Source: WVZH01 sp034430425
GTDB lineage: Bacteria > Chloroflexota > Anaerolineae > Anaerolineales > E44-bin32
Reading direction: 5' to 3'
Assembly (NCBI GenBank): GCA_034430425.1
Contig: DAOUEK010000115.1
Coordinates: forward strand, 1-13,858
DNA length: 13,858 nt
Both the position numbers and the translations under genes were made by a program. Under the pieces are notes generated by a model. That model did no database searches, had not been told where the DNA came from, and saw nothing but the letters and a program-made list of their open reading frames with translations. Positions 1-7,295 of the stretch are shown here, one piece after another. Within the stretch, counting starts at the first letter, position 1; every line of letters begins with the position of its first letter.

Positions 1-1220
1 GAAATCCTTGTCTTTTTTCCATTTGATATCGTGAATAATGTTTGTTTTCCGTTATAAGACAATTTATATTGACCAAAAAAACCGGAGAAATGGATTTCAC
101 CGTTGCTGTTGGTCAAGAGTTTCATAGGTGTTACCCACCATTCTCCCTTGACCAATTTCGTCAGTCCTTCATAGGCGGGTTTGATAGAACCATCTTTACG
201 GATCAGCCCCGCTGGCGCATTGAGCCAGCCACCATCGGACAAATCCCACCAAGTGATGCCTTCCACCAACGGATGAGCAAAGAGCGTTTTATAATGTTGG
301 ATTGCTTGTTCTGCCTGACGTTCTTCACCTTCGGGTGTTGTAGGCCAGTCAGTGACTTGGTAATCATTGAGATCCACGATCTCCGGTGACATGAGATGAC
401 CTGAGACCAATGTGGTTTCCGTGAAGTGGATGGGGAGATTGAAGCGTTCGAAGTTTTCCAACACCCTCAAGGTTTTTTCCACGCCCCACCAGCCCTGATG
501 CATGTGTGATTGAATGCCGATCACATCAAATAGTATGCCCGCTTCAAGACATCCTTCCACCAGGATGTCGTAAGCGGATGATACGTCGAAGTCGTTGATG
601 AGTAGAGTTGCGGTAGGGTTGGTATCCCGCGCCGTTTCAAACATTGCCTTGATCATTTGAATGCGACCCAGCTCCTTGCAGAGACGTGTGATACCGTTAT
701 CATATTTGTCAAAGACGGGCATGATAACTGCTTCATTGATGACATCCCACATATCGATTAAGTCATGGAAATCCGATACATCTCTTTTAATACGGGCTGT
801 CTGTGCTTTAAGGATTTCGGCGTTGCTCATATCAAGGAGCCAGTCGGCGGTGAGTGTGTGCCAACAGAGAGGATGTCCCTTTGTAAGCATTTTGTGATCG
901 AGACACCAGCGGGCGGCGTTCTTTACCTTCTCAGTGATAGGGTTACCCTTCTGTGGCTCGAAGCGTGCCCAATAGAAGGGGAGCGTTACGGCGTTGAAGA
1001 GCGCTGTGATTTTCTCTGCACGCTGCTCGGCGCGTTCCTTTTCCCCACCAATATATTCACCGTTTGTCAGTGGGATAAGATCAGAGGCGGCTGTGCCGAA
1101 TAGAAAATCATGGTTGGTTTGTTCTACGGTCACTTGCTGGTTTGCAAGCGGTGTACCATCCGATTCCCGGAGGGTGAGGGTCACATCGGTCATGCGGTTC
1201 TTTTTAATGTCGCTGTTCAT
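1..1220 (-). CDS. GH10 endo-1,4-beta-xylanase (3' end cut by window edge)
   Basis: Reading the complement from ATG at 1220-1218 gives 406 open codons with no stop before the window edge, so the C-terminus is missing. GH10 enzymes cleave internal beta-1,4 bonds of xylan with retention. The first ~40 residues form a beta-rich extension ending in a HDFLFGTA segment, which often precedes GH10 barrels. The barrel follows: FYWARFEPQKG, then GHPLCWHT, then WDVINEAV holding the acid/base Glu163, and HFTETT holding the nucleophile Glu268. The 105-residue spacing fits the family, and WWDLSDGGW near residue 330 is the usual late-barrel motif. No signal peptide is visible, so it is probably cytoplasmic and acts on imported xylo-oligosaccharides. 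A GGAG lies seven bases before the ATG. It lies 128 bp downstream of GH43 on the same strand, probably in one operon. The family call is firm; exact substrate is inferred. Confidence 0.92.
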   Translation of the reverse strand, partial: MNSDIKKNRMTDVTLTLRESDGTPLANQQVTVEQTNHDFLFGTAASDLIPLTNGEYIGGEKERAEQRAEKITALFNAVTLPFYWARFEPQKGNPITEKVKNAARWCLDHKMLTKGHPLCWHTLTADWLLDMSNAEILKAQTARIKRDVSDFHDLIDMWDVINEAVIMPVFDKYDNGITRLCKELGRIQMIKAMFETARDTNPTATLLINDFDVSSAYDILVEGCLEAGILFDVIGIQSHMHQGWWGVEKTLRVLENFERFNLPIHFTETTLVSGHLMSPEIVDLNDYQVTDWPTTPEGEERQAEQAIQHYKTLFAHPLVEGITWWDLSDGGWLNAPAGLIRKDGSIKPAYEGLTKLVKGEWWVTPMKLLTNSNGEIHFSGFFGQYKLSYNGKQTLFTISNGKKTRI

Positions 1221-1348
1221 GAATGGGCTCCAGTTTATAGGAAGAGAAGGTTTGTTGAATCTACGCCAGCCATCGGTTAAGGATCGAAGCGGAGATAGAA
1301 AAAGTAAGTTGTTAGCGCAGTAAAAGTCGTCTGCAGTCTTTTCCAAAA

Positions 1349-2314
1349 TTATGGATCAATCGTTTGGATTGTCCCGTCTTCATTATAGGTAAGTTCAGCG
1401 ACTTTTATATTGCGTTTATGTGTGACGCCTTCAGAGAGAGTACAGTCGTGATAGAAGAGATACCACTTGCCCTGAAATCTTACGATTGAGTGATGAGTCG
1501 TCCAGCCGATGACAGGGTTAAGGATGTAGCCCCTGAATGTGAAAGGACCCGTGGGACTTGTACCTGTGGCGTAGGCGATGTAGTGCGTGTCACCAGTGGA
1601 ATAGGAGAAGTAGTAAGTGCCATCGTACTTGTGCATCCAACTGGCTTCGAAGAAACGATGCCCGCTCTCGCCAGCCAACAATGGCGCGCCGTATTTGTCG
1701 AGGATTGAAATTTCCTGGACAGGTCCATCGAAGTTCAGCATGTCTGCGGTTAGCTTTGCAGCGCGCGGTCCCAATGCTGGCTCACTGCTCATCGGCTCTT
1801 TACCTTCTGAATCAAATCGCCCCGATTTCCATTTTTCGAGTTGACCACCCCATAAACCGCCGAAGTACATGTATGCCTGATCATCGTCGTCAATGAAGAC
1901 GCATGGGTCGATGCTGAAACTGCCTTCGAGGTAGTTGGGCTCGGCAGTAAAAGGTCCTGCTGGTGATTTGCTGGTGGCTGCGCCAATACGGAAGATGTGG
2001 TCTTTATCTTTGGCAGGGAAGTAAAGATAGTATGTACCGTTTTTATACGCGGCATCGGGAGCCCACATTTGCATTGTTGCCCAGGGGACATCCTTAACAT
2101 TTAATACCTCGCCGTGACCAGTGGGCAGAGACTGCATATCTTCCGTTGAGAAGACGTGATAGTCTTCCATGTCGAATTGGTCACCATCATTGGTTGCTGG
2201 GTTATCGTGATCAAGGTCATGCGACGGGTAGATGTACAACTTACCATCGAAGACATGTGCCGATGGGTCAGCGGTATACATATTTGTAATCAATGGTTTC
2301 TTCATAATATCCAT
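1349..2314 (-). CDS. GH43 glycosidase (beta-xylosidase / alpha-L-arabinofuranosidase type)
   Basis: The product is 321 aa, the size of a single-domain five-bladed beta-propeller. GH43 members are inverting exo-enzymes that remove xylose or arabinose from xylo-oligosaccharides. Visible catalytic residues are the general base Asp16 in YTADPSAHVF, the pKa-modulating Asp136 in SIDPCVF, and the general acid Glu223 in FFEASW. The THHSIVRF segment near residue 275 supplies the His that usually binds the central metal. The frame is open further upstream to 2386, but I chose ATG 2314-2312 because GAGAGG sits five bases before it and the extra residues look non-coding. A second ATG at 2305 (MKKPL) is possible and overlaps the stop of a small upstream ORF as ATGA. 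There is no signal peptide, so it is probably cytoplasmic. It is first in the minus-strand operon with GH10, divergent from the LacI gene. Xylosidase and arabinofuranosidase cannot be separated from sequence alone. Confidence 0.9.
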   Translation of the reverse strand: MDIMKKPLITNMYTADPSAHVFDGKLYIYPSHDLDHDNPATNDGDQFDMEDYHVFSTEDMQSLPTGHGEVLNVKDVPWATMQMWAPDAAYKNGTYYLYFPAKDKDHIFRIGAATSKSPAGPFTAEPNYLEGSFSIDPCVFIDDDDQAYMYFGGLWGGQLEKWKSGRFDSEGKEPMSSEPALGPRAAKLTADMLNFDGPVQEISILDKYGAPLLAGESGHRFFEASWMHKYDGTYYFSYSTGDTHYIAYATGTSPTGPFTFRGYILNPVIGWTTHHSIVRFQGKWYLFYHDCTLSEGVTHKRNIKVAELTYNEDGTIQTIDP

Positions 2315-2484
2315 GGTTGCCTCTCTAATTTCTTGAGTGGGATTACAGGAGCACAGGCATAGATGGAAAGCGACAATAAAATCCATAGCGTTTGCGCTTT
2401 GATCAGTTGATGATTGCCTGATTTTCCGCTCATGGTGAATCTGCTTGTTTCTAGCACGTATTTACTTACCGATCTTGGTTTCAC
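2302..2484 (-). other. Small lipoprotein-like ORF overlapping the GH43 start
   Basis: A 60-codon frame (GTG start at 2484, or ATG at an internal MSGKSGN) ends with TGA at 2304-2302, overlapping the internal GH43 ATG at 2305 as ATGA. Its middle reads as a hydrophobic stretch, TLWILLSLSIYAC, followed by AP, resembling a bacterial lipoprotein signal with a Cys after a small residue. The remaining tail after the Cys is only about 16 residues. No good ribosome binding site is visible. It could be a real leader peptide coupled to GH43, the frameshifted relic of an export signal once joined to GH43, or chance. I favour none strongly. Confidence 0.2.
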
Positions 2485-2661
2485 AAACCTGAATAGTAAT
2501 CAAACCTTCAAATGAATTTTTTCCCAGGGTTTTGGGTAAACTACGTTTCATCGCTGTAAAGCTTCTTTTCGAGTTAACTTTGCTGTGTTCCATGGGTTTA
2601 TCTTTGGTAGTGGATATCTCCAGGTCAATGGATGAGCTTTTAGCTCATGGCAGAAAAGTAA

Positions 2662-2690
2662 TTGACTTTGGATAATGAATTTGCTAAAAT
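2662..2690 (+). promoter_or_regulatory. Sigma70-type promoter for the LacI gene
   Basis: A -35 box TTGACT at 2662-2667 and a -10 box TAAAAT at 2685-2690 are separated by exactly 17 bp. Transcription would start near 2697, inside the perfect operator at 2692-2707, so bound repressor would block initiation. The leader to the ATG at 2838 would be about 140 nt. This is the best promoter match in the intergenic region; it is prediction only. Confidence 0.6.
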
Positions 2691-2691
2691 C

Positions 2692-2707
2692 ATGGAAACG
2701 TTTCCAT
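2692..2707. promoter_or_regulatory. LacI-family operator 1, perfect 16-bp palindrome
   Basis: ATGGAAACGTTTCCAT is a perfect palindrome centred on CG, the classic architecture of LacI/GalR-family operators. It begins two bases after the -10 box at 2685-2690 and covers the predicted start site. The LacI-type gene 130 bp away is the natural ligand, implying autoregulation and control of the divergent GH43-GH10 operon. Confidence 0.8.
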
Positions 2708-2818
2708 AGTTTCATTATCGCTTGAACGATAATATGGACTCAGTCCAATAAATAGTACTACAAAATACAGTCTTACTGTAATAATCTAATTGTAGTTAGT
2801 CGAAATTAAGAGAAATCA

Positions 2819-2834
2819 TTGTAAACGTTTCCAA
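2819..2834. promoter_or_regulatory. LacI-family operator 2 at the lacI start codon
   Basis: TTGTAAACGTTTCCAA has seven of eight symmetric pairs around a CG centre and shares the AAACGTTTCC core with operator 1. It ends three bases before the regulator's ATG, in the place where a Shine-Dalgarno sequence would normally be. Bound repressor could act as a roadblock or could loop with operator 1 at about 127 bp centre-to-centre. A weak AATCAT -10-like box at 2814-2819 would place a second start site inside it. Confidence 0.65.
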
Positions 2835-2837
2835 AAT

Positions 2838-3899
2838 ATGGCAAAACGAAAATCTTCTTCGAAAGTGACAATTGTGGATGTTGCCGAAAAGGCAGGTGTA
2901 TCACTCGGTACCGTTTCGCGTGTCATTAATGATGATATTCACGTTGCAGATGAAACGCGCGAACGAGTACTGGCTGTGGCAAAAGAACTGGGATTTGTTG
3001 CCAATCGTCAGGCACGAGGGCTGAAGGGGAGGAAAACCAATACAGTTGGTGTGTTGGTCCCTAATCTGGGAACTGGCTATATTGGCGAAATCATGCGGGG
3101 AATTGATCATGAACTAGAAATCAACCAACTTGACCTTATGGTTTTCACAACCCAGCGAATGGCTGACAAAGAGGCCAAATATGTTGCCAATATGATGCAA
3201 GGCATGGTGGATGGTCTTTTGTTTTTAATTCCACGCAGTCCCTCTGATTATATCGGTACACTGGTGGATCGCAATTTTCCTTTTGTTCTTATTGACAATC
3301 AAGTTGCTGATGAACCGTGTCCTTACGTTGGCGCTACCAATTGGCAGGGAGCATATAAAGCTACGGAGTACCTGATCGACCTCGGACACAGAAGAATCGG
3401 TTTTATCACTGGGTCGATGGATTTGAATTCAGCCACAGATCGGTTGGAAGGATTTAAGTCGGCGTTACGAACCCATCATATTGCCGAAAACCCTGACTTA
3501 ATTTACAAAGGAGAATACACCCAACCATCCGGCTTCGCTGGGGCAGCTACTTTGCTGGATCTAGACGAAATGCCGACAGTCATATTCGCATCCAATGATA
3601 CAATGGCTATGGGGGCAATGGATGCTGTTCGCAACCGCGGTCTGCAAGTTCCAGAAGATATTTCTATTCTGGGCTTCGATGATGTCCCCCAGTCCGCAAT
3701 GATTCGTCCTGCACTTACTACTGTTCGCCAACCACTTGAGCAGATAGGACGTGTTGCTACCCAAATGCTTACAGATATTTTAAAAAATCCTGAGAAAGAA
3801 GTTGACGAAATGAGGCTGCCGACAGAATTGATCATCCGCGATTCTGTCCAGCCTCCAAATACAGGGCCGGCTAACCAGCCAAGCCAACCGGCCCTGTAG
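2838..3899 (+). CDS. LacI/GalR-family transcriptional regulator of the xylan locus
   Basis: The 353-aa product has standard LacI-family layout. An N-terminal helix-turn-helix spans about residues 11-32 (VTIVDVAEKAGVSLGTVSRV), and a hinge-helix segment (NRQARGLKG) lies at about 56-64. A periplasmic-binding-protein-like sugar sensor runs from TVGVLVPN to about residue 340, containing GFDDVP and the late TTVRQP motif. Its fold predicts dimer binding to CG-centred palindromes, and two such sites lie directly upstream, so autoregulation is likely. The effector is probably xylose, arabinose or a xylo-oligosaccharide, inferred from the neighbours. The start ATG has no visible Shine-Dalgarno because operator 2 fills that space; conserved HTH spacing still supports it. 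The last ~15 residues are Pro/Gln/Asn-rich and are encoded by a hairpin-forming repeat. Confidence 0.93.
   Translation: MAKRKSSSKVTIVDVAEKAGVSLGTVSRVINDDIHVADETRERVLAVAKELGFVANRQARGLKGRKTNTVGVLVPNLGTGYIGEIMRGIDHELEINQLDLMVFTTQRMADKEAKYVANMMQGMVDGLLFLIPRSPSDYIGTLVDRNFPFVLIDNQVADEPCPYVGATNWQGAYKATEYLIDLGHRRIGFITGSMDLNSATDRLEGFKSALRTHHIAENPDLIYKGEYTQPSGFAGAATLLDLDEMPTVIFASNDTMAMGAMDAVRNRGLQVPEDISILGFDDVPQSAMIRPALTTVRQPLEQIGRVATQMLTDILKNPEKEVDEMRLPTELIIRDSVQPPNTGPANQPSQPAL
3861..3897 (+). terminator. GC-rich hairpin overlapping the lacI stop codon
   Basis: ACAGGGCCGG at 3861-3870 pairs perfectly with CCGGCCCTGT at 3888-3897 across a 17-base loop. The final base belongs to the TAG stop codon. No T-run follows, so it is not a textbook intrinsic terminator; it may still slow polymerase, protect the mRNA end or separate the regulator from the transport genes. 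It encodes the protein's odd Pro/Gln tail. Confidence 0.45.
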
Positions 3900-4023
3900 T
3901 GTGGATCCCTTTACACAGAAAGGAGAACCAGCACAGATAAATTATACGTTAATATCTACTCTCCCACTTTTCACATAGCAGATTCGTAAATCAGATCGAT
4001 TGCCTCAATAAAGGAGGAGGAAA

Positions 4024-5316
4024 ATGTCTCGCAAGATTCATTTACTATTTAGCATAATACTCATCACCGCATTCGTTCTTTCTGCGTGCGGTACCAAGGC
4101 TGCTCCTGCATCAGGAGAGAAAGTCACAGTTACCTGGTGGCATATCTCGACTGCGGATGAACACAAAGCACTCTGGCAAAAGCTCGCCGATGAATACATG
4201 GCTGCCCATCCGAATGTCAACATTGAAATAACAGTCTTGGAAAACGAAGCATTTAAGACCAAGCTGACCACTGTTATGCAATCCGGTGAACCACCCGATA
4301 TCTTCCAGAGCTGGGGAGGCGGTGTAATGAACGAGTACGCCACTGCCGGTTTGCTCAAAGACATCACGGCTGATCTCGATGCGAACGGCGGGGAGTGGCG
4401 CAACACTTTTGCGCCCGGCGCGTTGGGTGTGTATTCCTACAAGGGCAAGAACTATGGTGTGCCTTGGGACATGGGCATGATCGGTTTCTGGTACAACAAG
4501 GCACTCTTTGCTCAGGCAGGTATCGATGCCCCTCCCACCACCTGGGCTGAATTAATCGAAGATGTGCAGGCGCTCAAAGCAGCTGGCATCACTCCGATCG
4601 CTCTGGGTGAAGGAGATAAATGGCCCGGCATGCATATGTGGGCCTACCTCGTGACCCGTCTGGGCGGTAAAGCCAATTTTGAGGGTGCGTTGCTGCGCAC
4701 GGGCTCCTTCACGGATGAACCGTTTGTCAAAGCTGGCGAAATGGTCCAGGATTTGGTTGCCCTCGAACCGTTCCAGGATGGTTTCCTCGGCGCGACATAT
4801 GGCGATGAAGCCACAGCCATGGGAAATGCCAAAGCCGCCATGGAATTGATGGGTCAGTGGGCTCCGGCTGTTCAAAAAGACAACAGCGAAGATAAAGAGG
4901 GCATCGGCGATGACCTCGGATGGTTCCCCTTCCCGGCTGTTGCAGGTGGCGCTGGTGATCCCAACGACGCGGTTGGTGGCGGTAACGGCTTTGCGATTGG
5001 TAAAAACGCATCTCCGGAAGCTATCGACTTTGTCAAATACCTGACTCGTGCGGAATCACAGGTTCAATTGGCTGAGATCGGCGTGATTATCCCGGTGATT
5101 AAGGGTGGTGAAGCTGGTCTCGCTGATCCGCTGATGATCACCCTCCAGCAGCAGTTGGCCAAGGCGGAGTACTTCCAGTTGTATTACGATCAGGCTTTGC
5201 CACCTGCCATGGGTTCCGTCATTAACGACGCTACCCAGGGATTGTTTGCTGGCACGCTAACGCCTGAACAGGCTGCCCAAGAAATTGAAAACTCCGCTCA
5301 ACAGGAACTTAAGTAA
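4024..5316 (+). CDS. Extracellular solute-binding lipoprotein of a CUT1 sugar ABC transporter
   Basis: The 430-aa product is a family 1 solute-binding protein, which captures oligosaccharides outside the membrane and delivers them to the permeases. Residues 1-22 are a lipoprotein signal: basic start MSRK, hydrophobic core, and lipobox LSAC with Cys22 as the lipidated residue. The mature protein opens with TVTWWHIS, then PPDIFQSWGGG, YGVPWDMGMIGFWYNK near residue 145 and GLFAGTLTPEQAAQEI near the C-terminus, all usual for this family. A very strong AAGGAGGAGG sits just before the ATG. Two permease genes follow, as in standard CUT1 operons. The surrounding GH8, GH10, GH43 and GH3 genes suggest xylo- or arabinoxylo-oligosaccharides as ligand. 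The family is certain; the ligand is inferred. Confidence 0.93.
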   Translation: MSRKIHLLFSIILITAFVLSACGTKAAPASGEKVTVTWWHISTADEHKALWQKLADEYMAAHPNVNIEITVLENEAFKTKLTTVMQSGEPPDIFQSWGGGVMNEYATAGLLKDITADLDANGGEWRNTFAPGALGVYSYKGKNYGVPWDMGMIGFWYNKALFAQAGIDAPPTTWAELIEDVQALKAAGITPIALGEGDKWPGMHMWAYLVTRLGGKANFEGALLRTGSFTDEPFVKAGEMVQDLVALEPFQDGFLGATYGDEATAMGNAKAAMELMGQWAPAVQKDNSEDKEGIGDDLGWFPFPAVAGGAGDPNDAVGGGNGFAIGKNASPEAIDFVKYLTRAESQVQLAEIGVIIPVIKGGEAGLADPLMITLQQQLAKAEYFQLYYDQALPPAMGSVINDATQGLFAGTLTPEQAAQEIENSAQQELK

Positions 5317-5328
5317 GCAAGCACTTTG

Positions 5329-5372
5329 ATGATGCGGGGATCGGGACTTCAATGAACCGATCCCCGCATCAT
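5329..5372 (+). terminator. Strong intercistronic hairpin after the binding-protein gene
   Basis: Sixteen perfect pairs join 5329-5344 to 5357-5372, with a GC-rich core (GCGGGGATCGG) and a 12-base loop that can itself form a three-pair TTC/GAA stem. Only TTT follows, so termination would be partial. Such hairpins between a binding-protein gene and its permeases commonly give more mRNA for the binding protein by partial termination or 3'-end protection. Confidence 0.65.
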
Positions 5373-5397
5373 TTCATGGCTACATCGGAGGTGCTGA

Positions 5398-6342
5398 ATG
5401 CAAAATCTTCCAACAATTCCGAATATCTTCAAATTGAAGCCGGGGACAGCCGGACGAAAAAAGAATAAGGAAAGACTGGTAATTTTTTTGTTCCTGCTTC
5501 CAGCCATTGTTCTTTTCATTATTTTTGTTGTTTATCCCATTATCCAATCGATTTATTACAGCCTCTTCAATTGGAAGGGATTCGGTCCCGCCGTTGACTT
5601 TGTCGGATTGGACAACTTTACGAACATCCTGGAGGACAGAGTCTTTAGAATCGCACTGCGCAATGTGTTATTTATTATTGCGTTCTCTCTATTCCTGCAA
5701 CTTCCGCTTTCACTCATGCTGGCTGTGCTGGTGGGACGCGACCTGCCAGGGCGTGTCTTCTTCCGTGTCATTTTCTTCATGCCCTATGTCCTCTCCGAGG
5801 TGATCGCTGCGCTGATGTGGTTGTTCATCCTCAATCCGGATCCCGAGCGCGGCTTTATCAACGCTGTGATCGTCTTTCTGGGCGGCGAATCGCAAGCCTG
5901 GCTTGGTAACACAAGTCTTGTCATGCCAGCAATTTTCGCGGCGTTGACGTGGAAGTATTTTGGCTATCACATGTTGTTGTTCATGACAGGTCTACAAAAT
6001 ATTCCCTCTGAAATCGAAGAAGCAGGGCGCATCGATGGCGCCGGTAGATTCCAAAGTTTCTTTTACATCACATTGCCATTATTACGAAGTACCATCCGTA
6101 CTTCAGTTTATCTTTCGGTTCTCGGTTCGATCCAGCAATTCATTCTGGTCTGGATCATGACCAAAGGCGGACCCGTCAATGCCAGTGAAACACTGGCAAC
6201 GTATATGTATCGTTTCGGATTTGTGCGCTTCCAGCTGGGGTATGGATCAGCGGTGGCAATCTATATGTTTCTGCTCTGCTTTATGTTTTCCCTGATTTAT
6301 CAACGCCTGACTCGCCAGCCTGACTACTTCAGTGGTCTTTAG
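5398..6342 (+). CDS. CUT1 sugar ABC transporter permease 1 (MalF/UgpA-like)
   Basis: The 314-aa product is an integral membrane subunit of the sugar importer. A basic cytoplasmic start (GRKKNKER) leads into the first membrane span at about residues 27-49, and about five further spans follow, at roughly 85-110, 120-145, 170-200, 235-255 and 280-303. The EAA loop that docks with the ATPase is clear: EEAGRIDGAG around residues 207-216, then a LPLL turn. GGPVNASETLATYMY near residue 258 is a typical late MalF-type motif. GGAGGTG precedes the ATG. It ends 13 bases before permease 2, so the two are surely co-transcribed. The hairpin between it and the binding protein probably lowers its expression relative to that gene. 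Confidence 0.93.
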   Translation: MQNLPTIPNIFKLKPGTAGRKKNKERLVIFLFLLPAIVLFIIFVVYPIIQSIYYSLFNWKGFGPAVDFVGLDNFTNILEDRVFRIALRNVLFIIAFSLFLQLPLSLMLAVLVGRDLPGRVFFRVIFFMPYVLSEVIAALMWLFILNPDPERGFINAVIVFLGGESQAWLGNTSLVMPAIFAALTWKYFGYHMLLFMTGLQNIPSEIEEAGRIDGAGRFQSFFYITLPLLRSTIRTSVYLSVLGSIQQFILVWIMTKGGPVNASETLATYMYRFGFVRFQLGYGSAVAIYMFLLCFMFSLIYQRLTRQPDYFSGL

Positions 6343-6355
6343 AAAGGATGAATTC

Positions 6356-7216
6356 ATGAGTAAAACATATCGCCCGCACATAAGATGGCGAAGATTGGCA
6401 ACAAGAGTCCTTCAGTATTTCATTCTTTCGATCATTGTCGTGATTGTATTTGTTCCAATCGTGATTCTGGTTTTTGGCGCCCTTAAAACTCGCGGCGAAT
6501 ATTTATCACATCCTTACGCTATACCTGTTCCAGTTCGCTGGGAAAATATTACCTTGATTTTACGAAATGCTTCATACTCCTTTTGGCCCATGCTGCGTAA
6601 CAGCGTAGTTGTCATGTTGATTGTTACAGCGTTGGTGGTAATTGTATGTAGTCTCGCAGCCTTCGTATTTGCTCGTATGGAGTTTCGCGGCAAGGGCCTG
6701 GCGTTCAATCTTTTCACTTTGGGACTCATGTTCCCTATCAATGTTGCTATTTTGCCGGTATATTTTGTATTGCGTCAAATAGATTTGATCGATAGTTTAT
6801 GGGGTGTAATTGTTGTACAGACTGCATTTCTACTATCGGGGAACATTATGATTTTGCGCGGTTTCTTCACGGCCATCCCAGTAGAATTACAGGAAGCAGC
6901 CTATATAGATGGCTGTACGGTAATTGATTTCTTCTGGCGTATCTTGCTTCCGCTTGCACGCCCGGCATTATCGACCGTCGCAGCACTGACCATGATCATC
7001 AGTTGGAACGACCTGCTTGTTCCACTCGTTGTACTCAACAACGATAAATTTTGGACGCTGCCTCTCGGCACGATGCAGTTCCAGGGGCAATACGGACAGG
7101 ATTTATCATTGGTATCCGCCTTTGTTGCTTTATCCGCTTTGCCTACGATCATCTTTTACATATTCGCGGAACGCCAGATCGTTTCCGGCCTCACTGCGGG
7201 CGCGATCAAGGGGTAG
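6356..7216 (+). CDS. CUT1 sugar ABC transporter permease 2 (MalG-like)
   Basis: The 286-aa product is the second membrane subunit and pairs with the preceding permease. An early span lies at about residues 20-42, then spans near 80-107, 118-140, 150-170, 200-225 and 252-270. Its EAA loop reads ELQEAAYIDG at residues 178-187, followed by the LPLARPAL turn. The C-terminus SGLTAGAIKG is the classic MalG-type ending. The frame is open from 6332, but ATG 6356 is preferred because AGAAAGGATG lies just upstream and the resulting N-terminus MSKTYRPH is typical. No ATPase gene follows in this window, so the importer must borrow an ATP-binding subunit encoded elsewhere, as MsmX-type shared ATPases do. 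Confidence 0.93.
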   Translation: MSKTYRPHIRWRRLATRVLQYFILSIIVVIVFVPIVILVFGALKTRGEYLSHPYAIPVPVRWENITLILRNASYSFWPMLRNSVVVMLIVTALVVIVCSLAAFVFARMEFRGKGLAFNLFTLGLMFPINVAILPVYFVLRQIDLIDSLWGVIVVQTAFLLSGNIMILRGFFTAIPVELQEAAYIDGCTVIDFFWRILLPLARPALSTVAALTMIISWNDLLVPLVVLNNDKFWTLPLGTMQFQGQYGQDLSLVSAFVALSALPTIIFYIFAERQIVSGLTAGAIKG

Positions 7217-7295
7217 CTCCTGAATGACACACTACTTTCGCAACCCGATTCTTTCAGGATACTACCTCGATCAACCCATTTGACGGATGATTGAA

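Larger units (their letters stand above)
2315..2837. promoter_or_regulatory. Divergent regulatory region between the GH43-GH10 operon and lacI
   Basis: This 523-bp gap holds the control DNA for both directions. On the plus strand there is a clear promoter at 2662-2690 and two LacI-type operators (2692-2707, 2819-2834). On the minus strand a possible weak promoter is TTGACC (complement of 2628-2623) with GATAAA or AAAGAT about 17-20 bp downstream, and a perfect 7-bp inverted repeat ATGAGCT/AGCTCAT at 2632-2648 lies just upstream of it. A GATAAT on the minus strand at 2719-2714 abuts operator 1 but lacks a good -35. AAAC/GTTT half-sites with 3 bp between them occur at 2538-2548. Apart from the small ORF at 2302-2484, I see no gene here. 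Confidence 0.6.

Noticed and set aside
2315..2386. Upstream extension of GH43 (24 residues, Cys-rich)
   Set aside because: The ATG at 2314 has GAGAGG at good spacing and the extension resembles neither a signal peptide nor the family.
2387..2398. AGCG-TTTG-CGCT inverted repeat as an extra operator
   Set aside because: Four-base arms and a centre unlike the AAACGTTT core; too weak to call.
3919..3926. AAGGAGAA ribosome-binding-like sequence after lacI
   Set aside because: No start codon with an open frame follows at suitable distance; stop codons occur at once.
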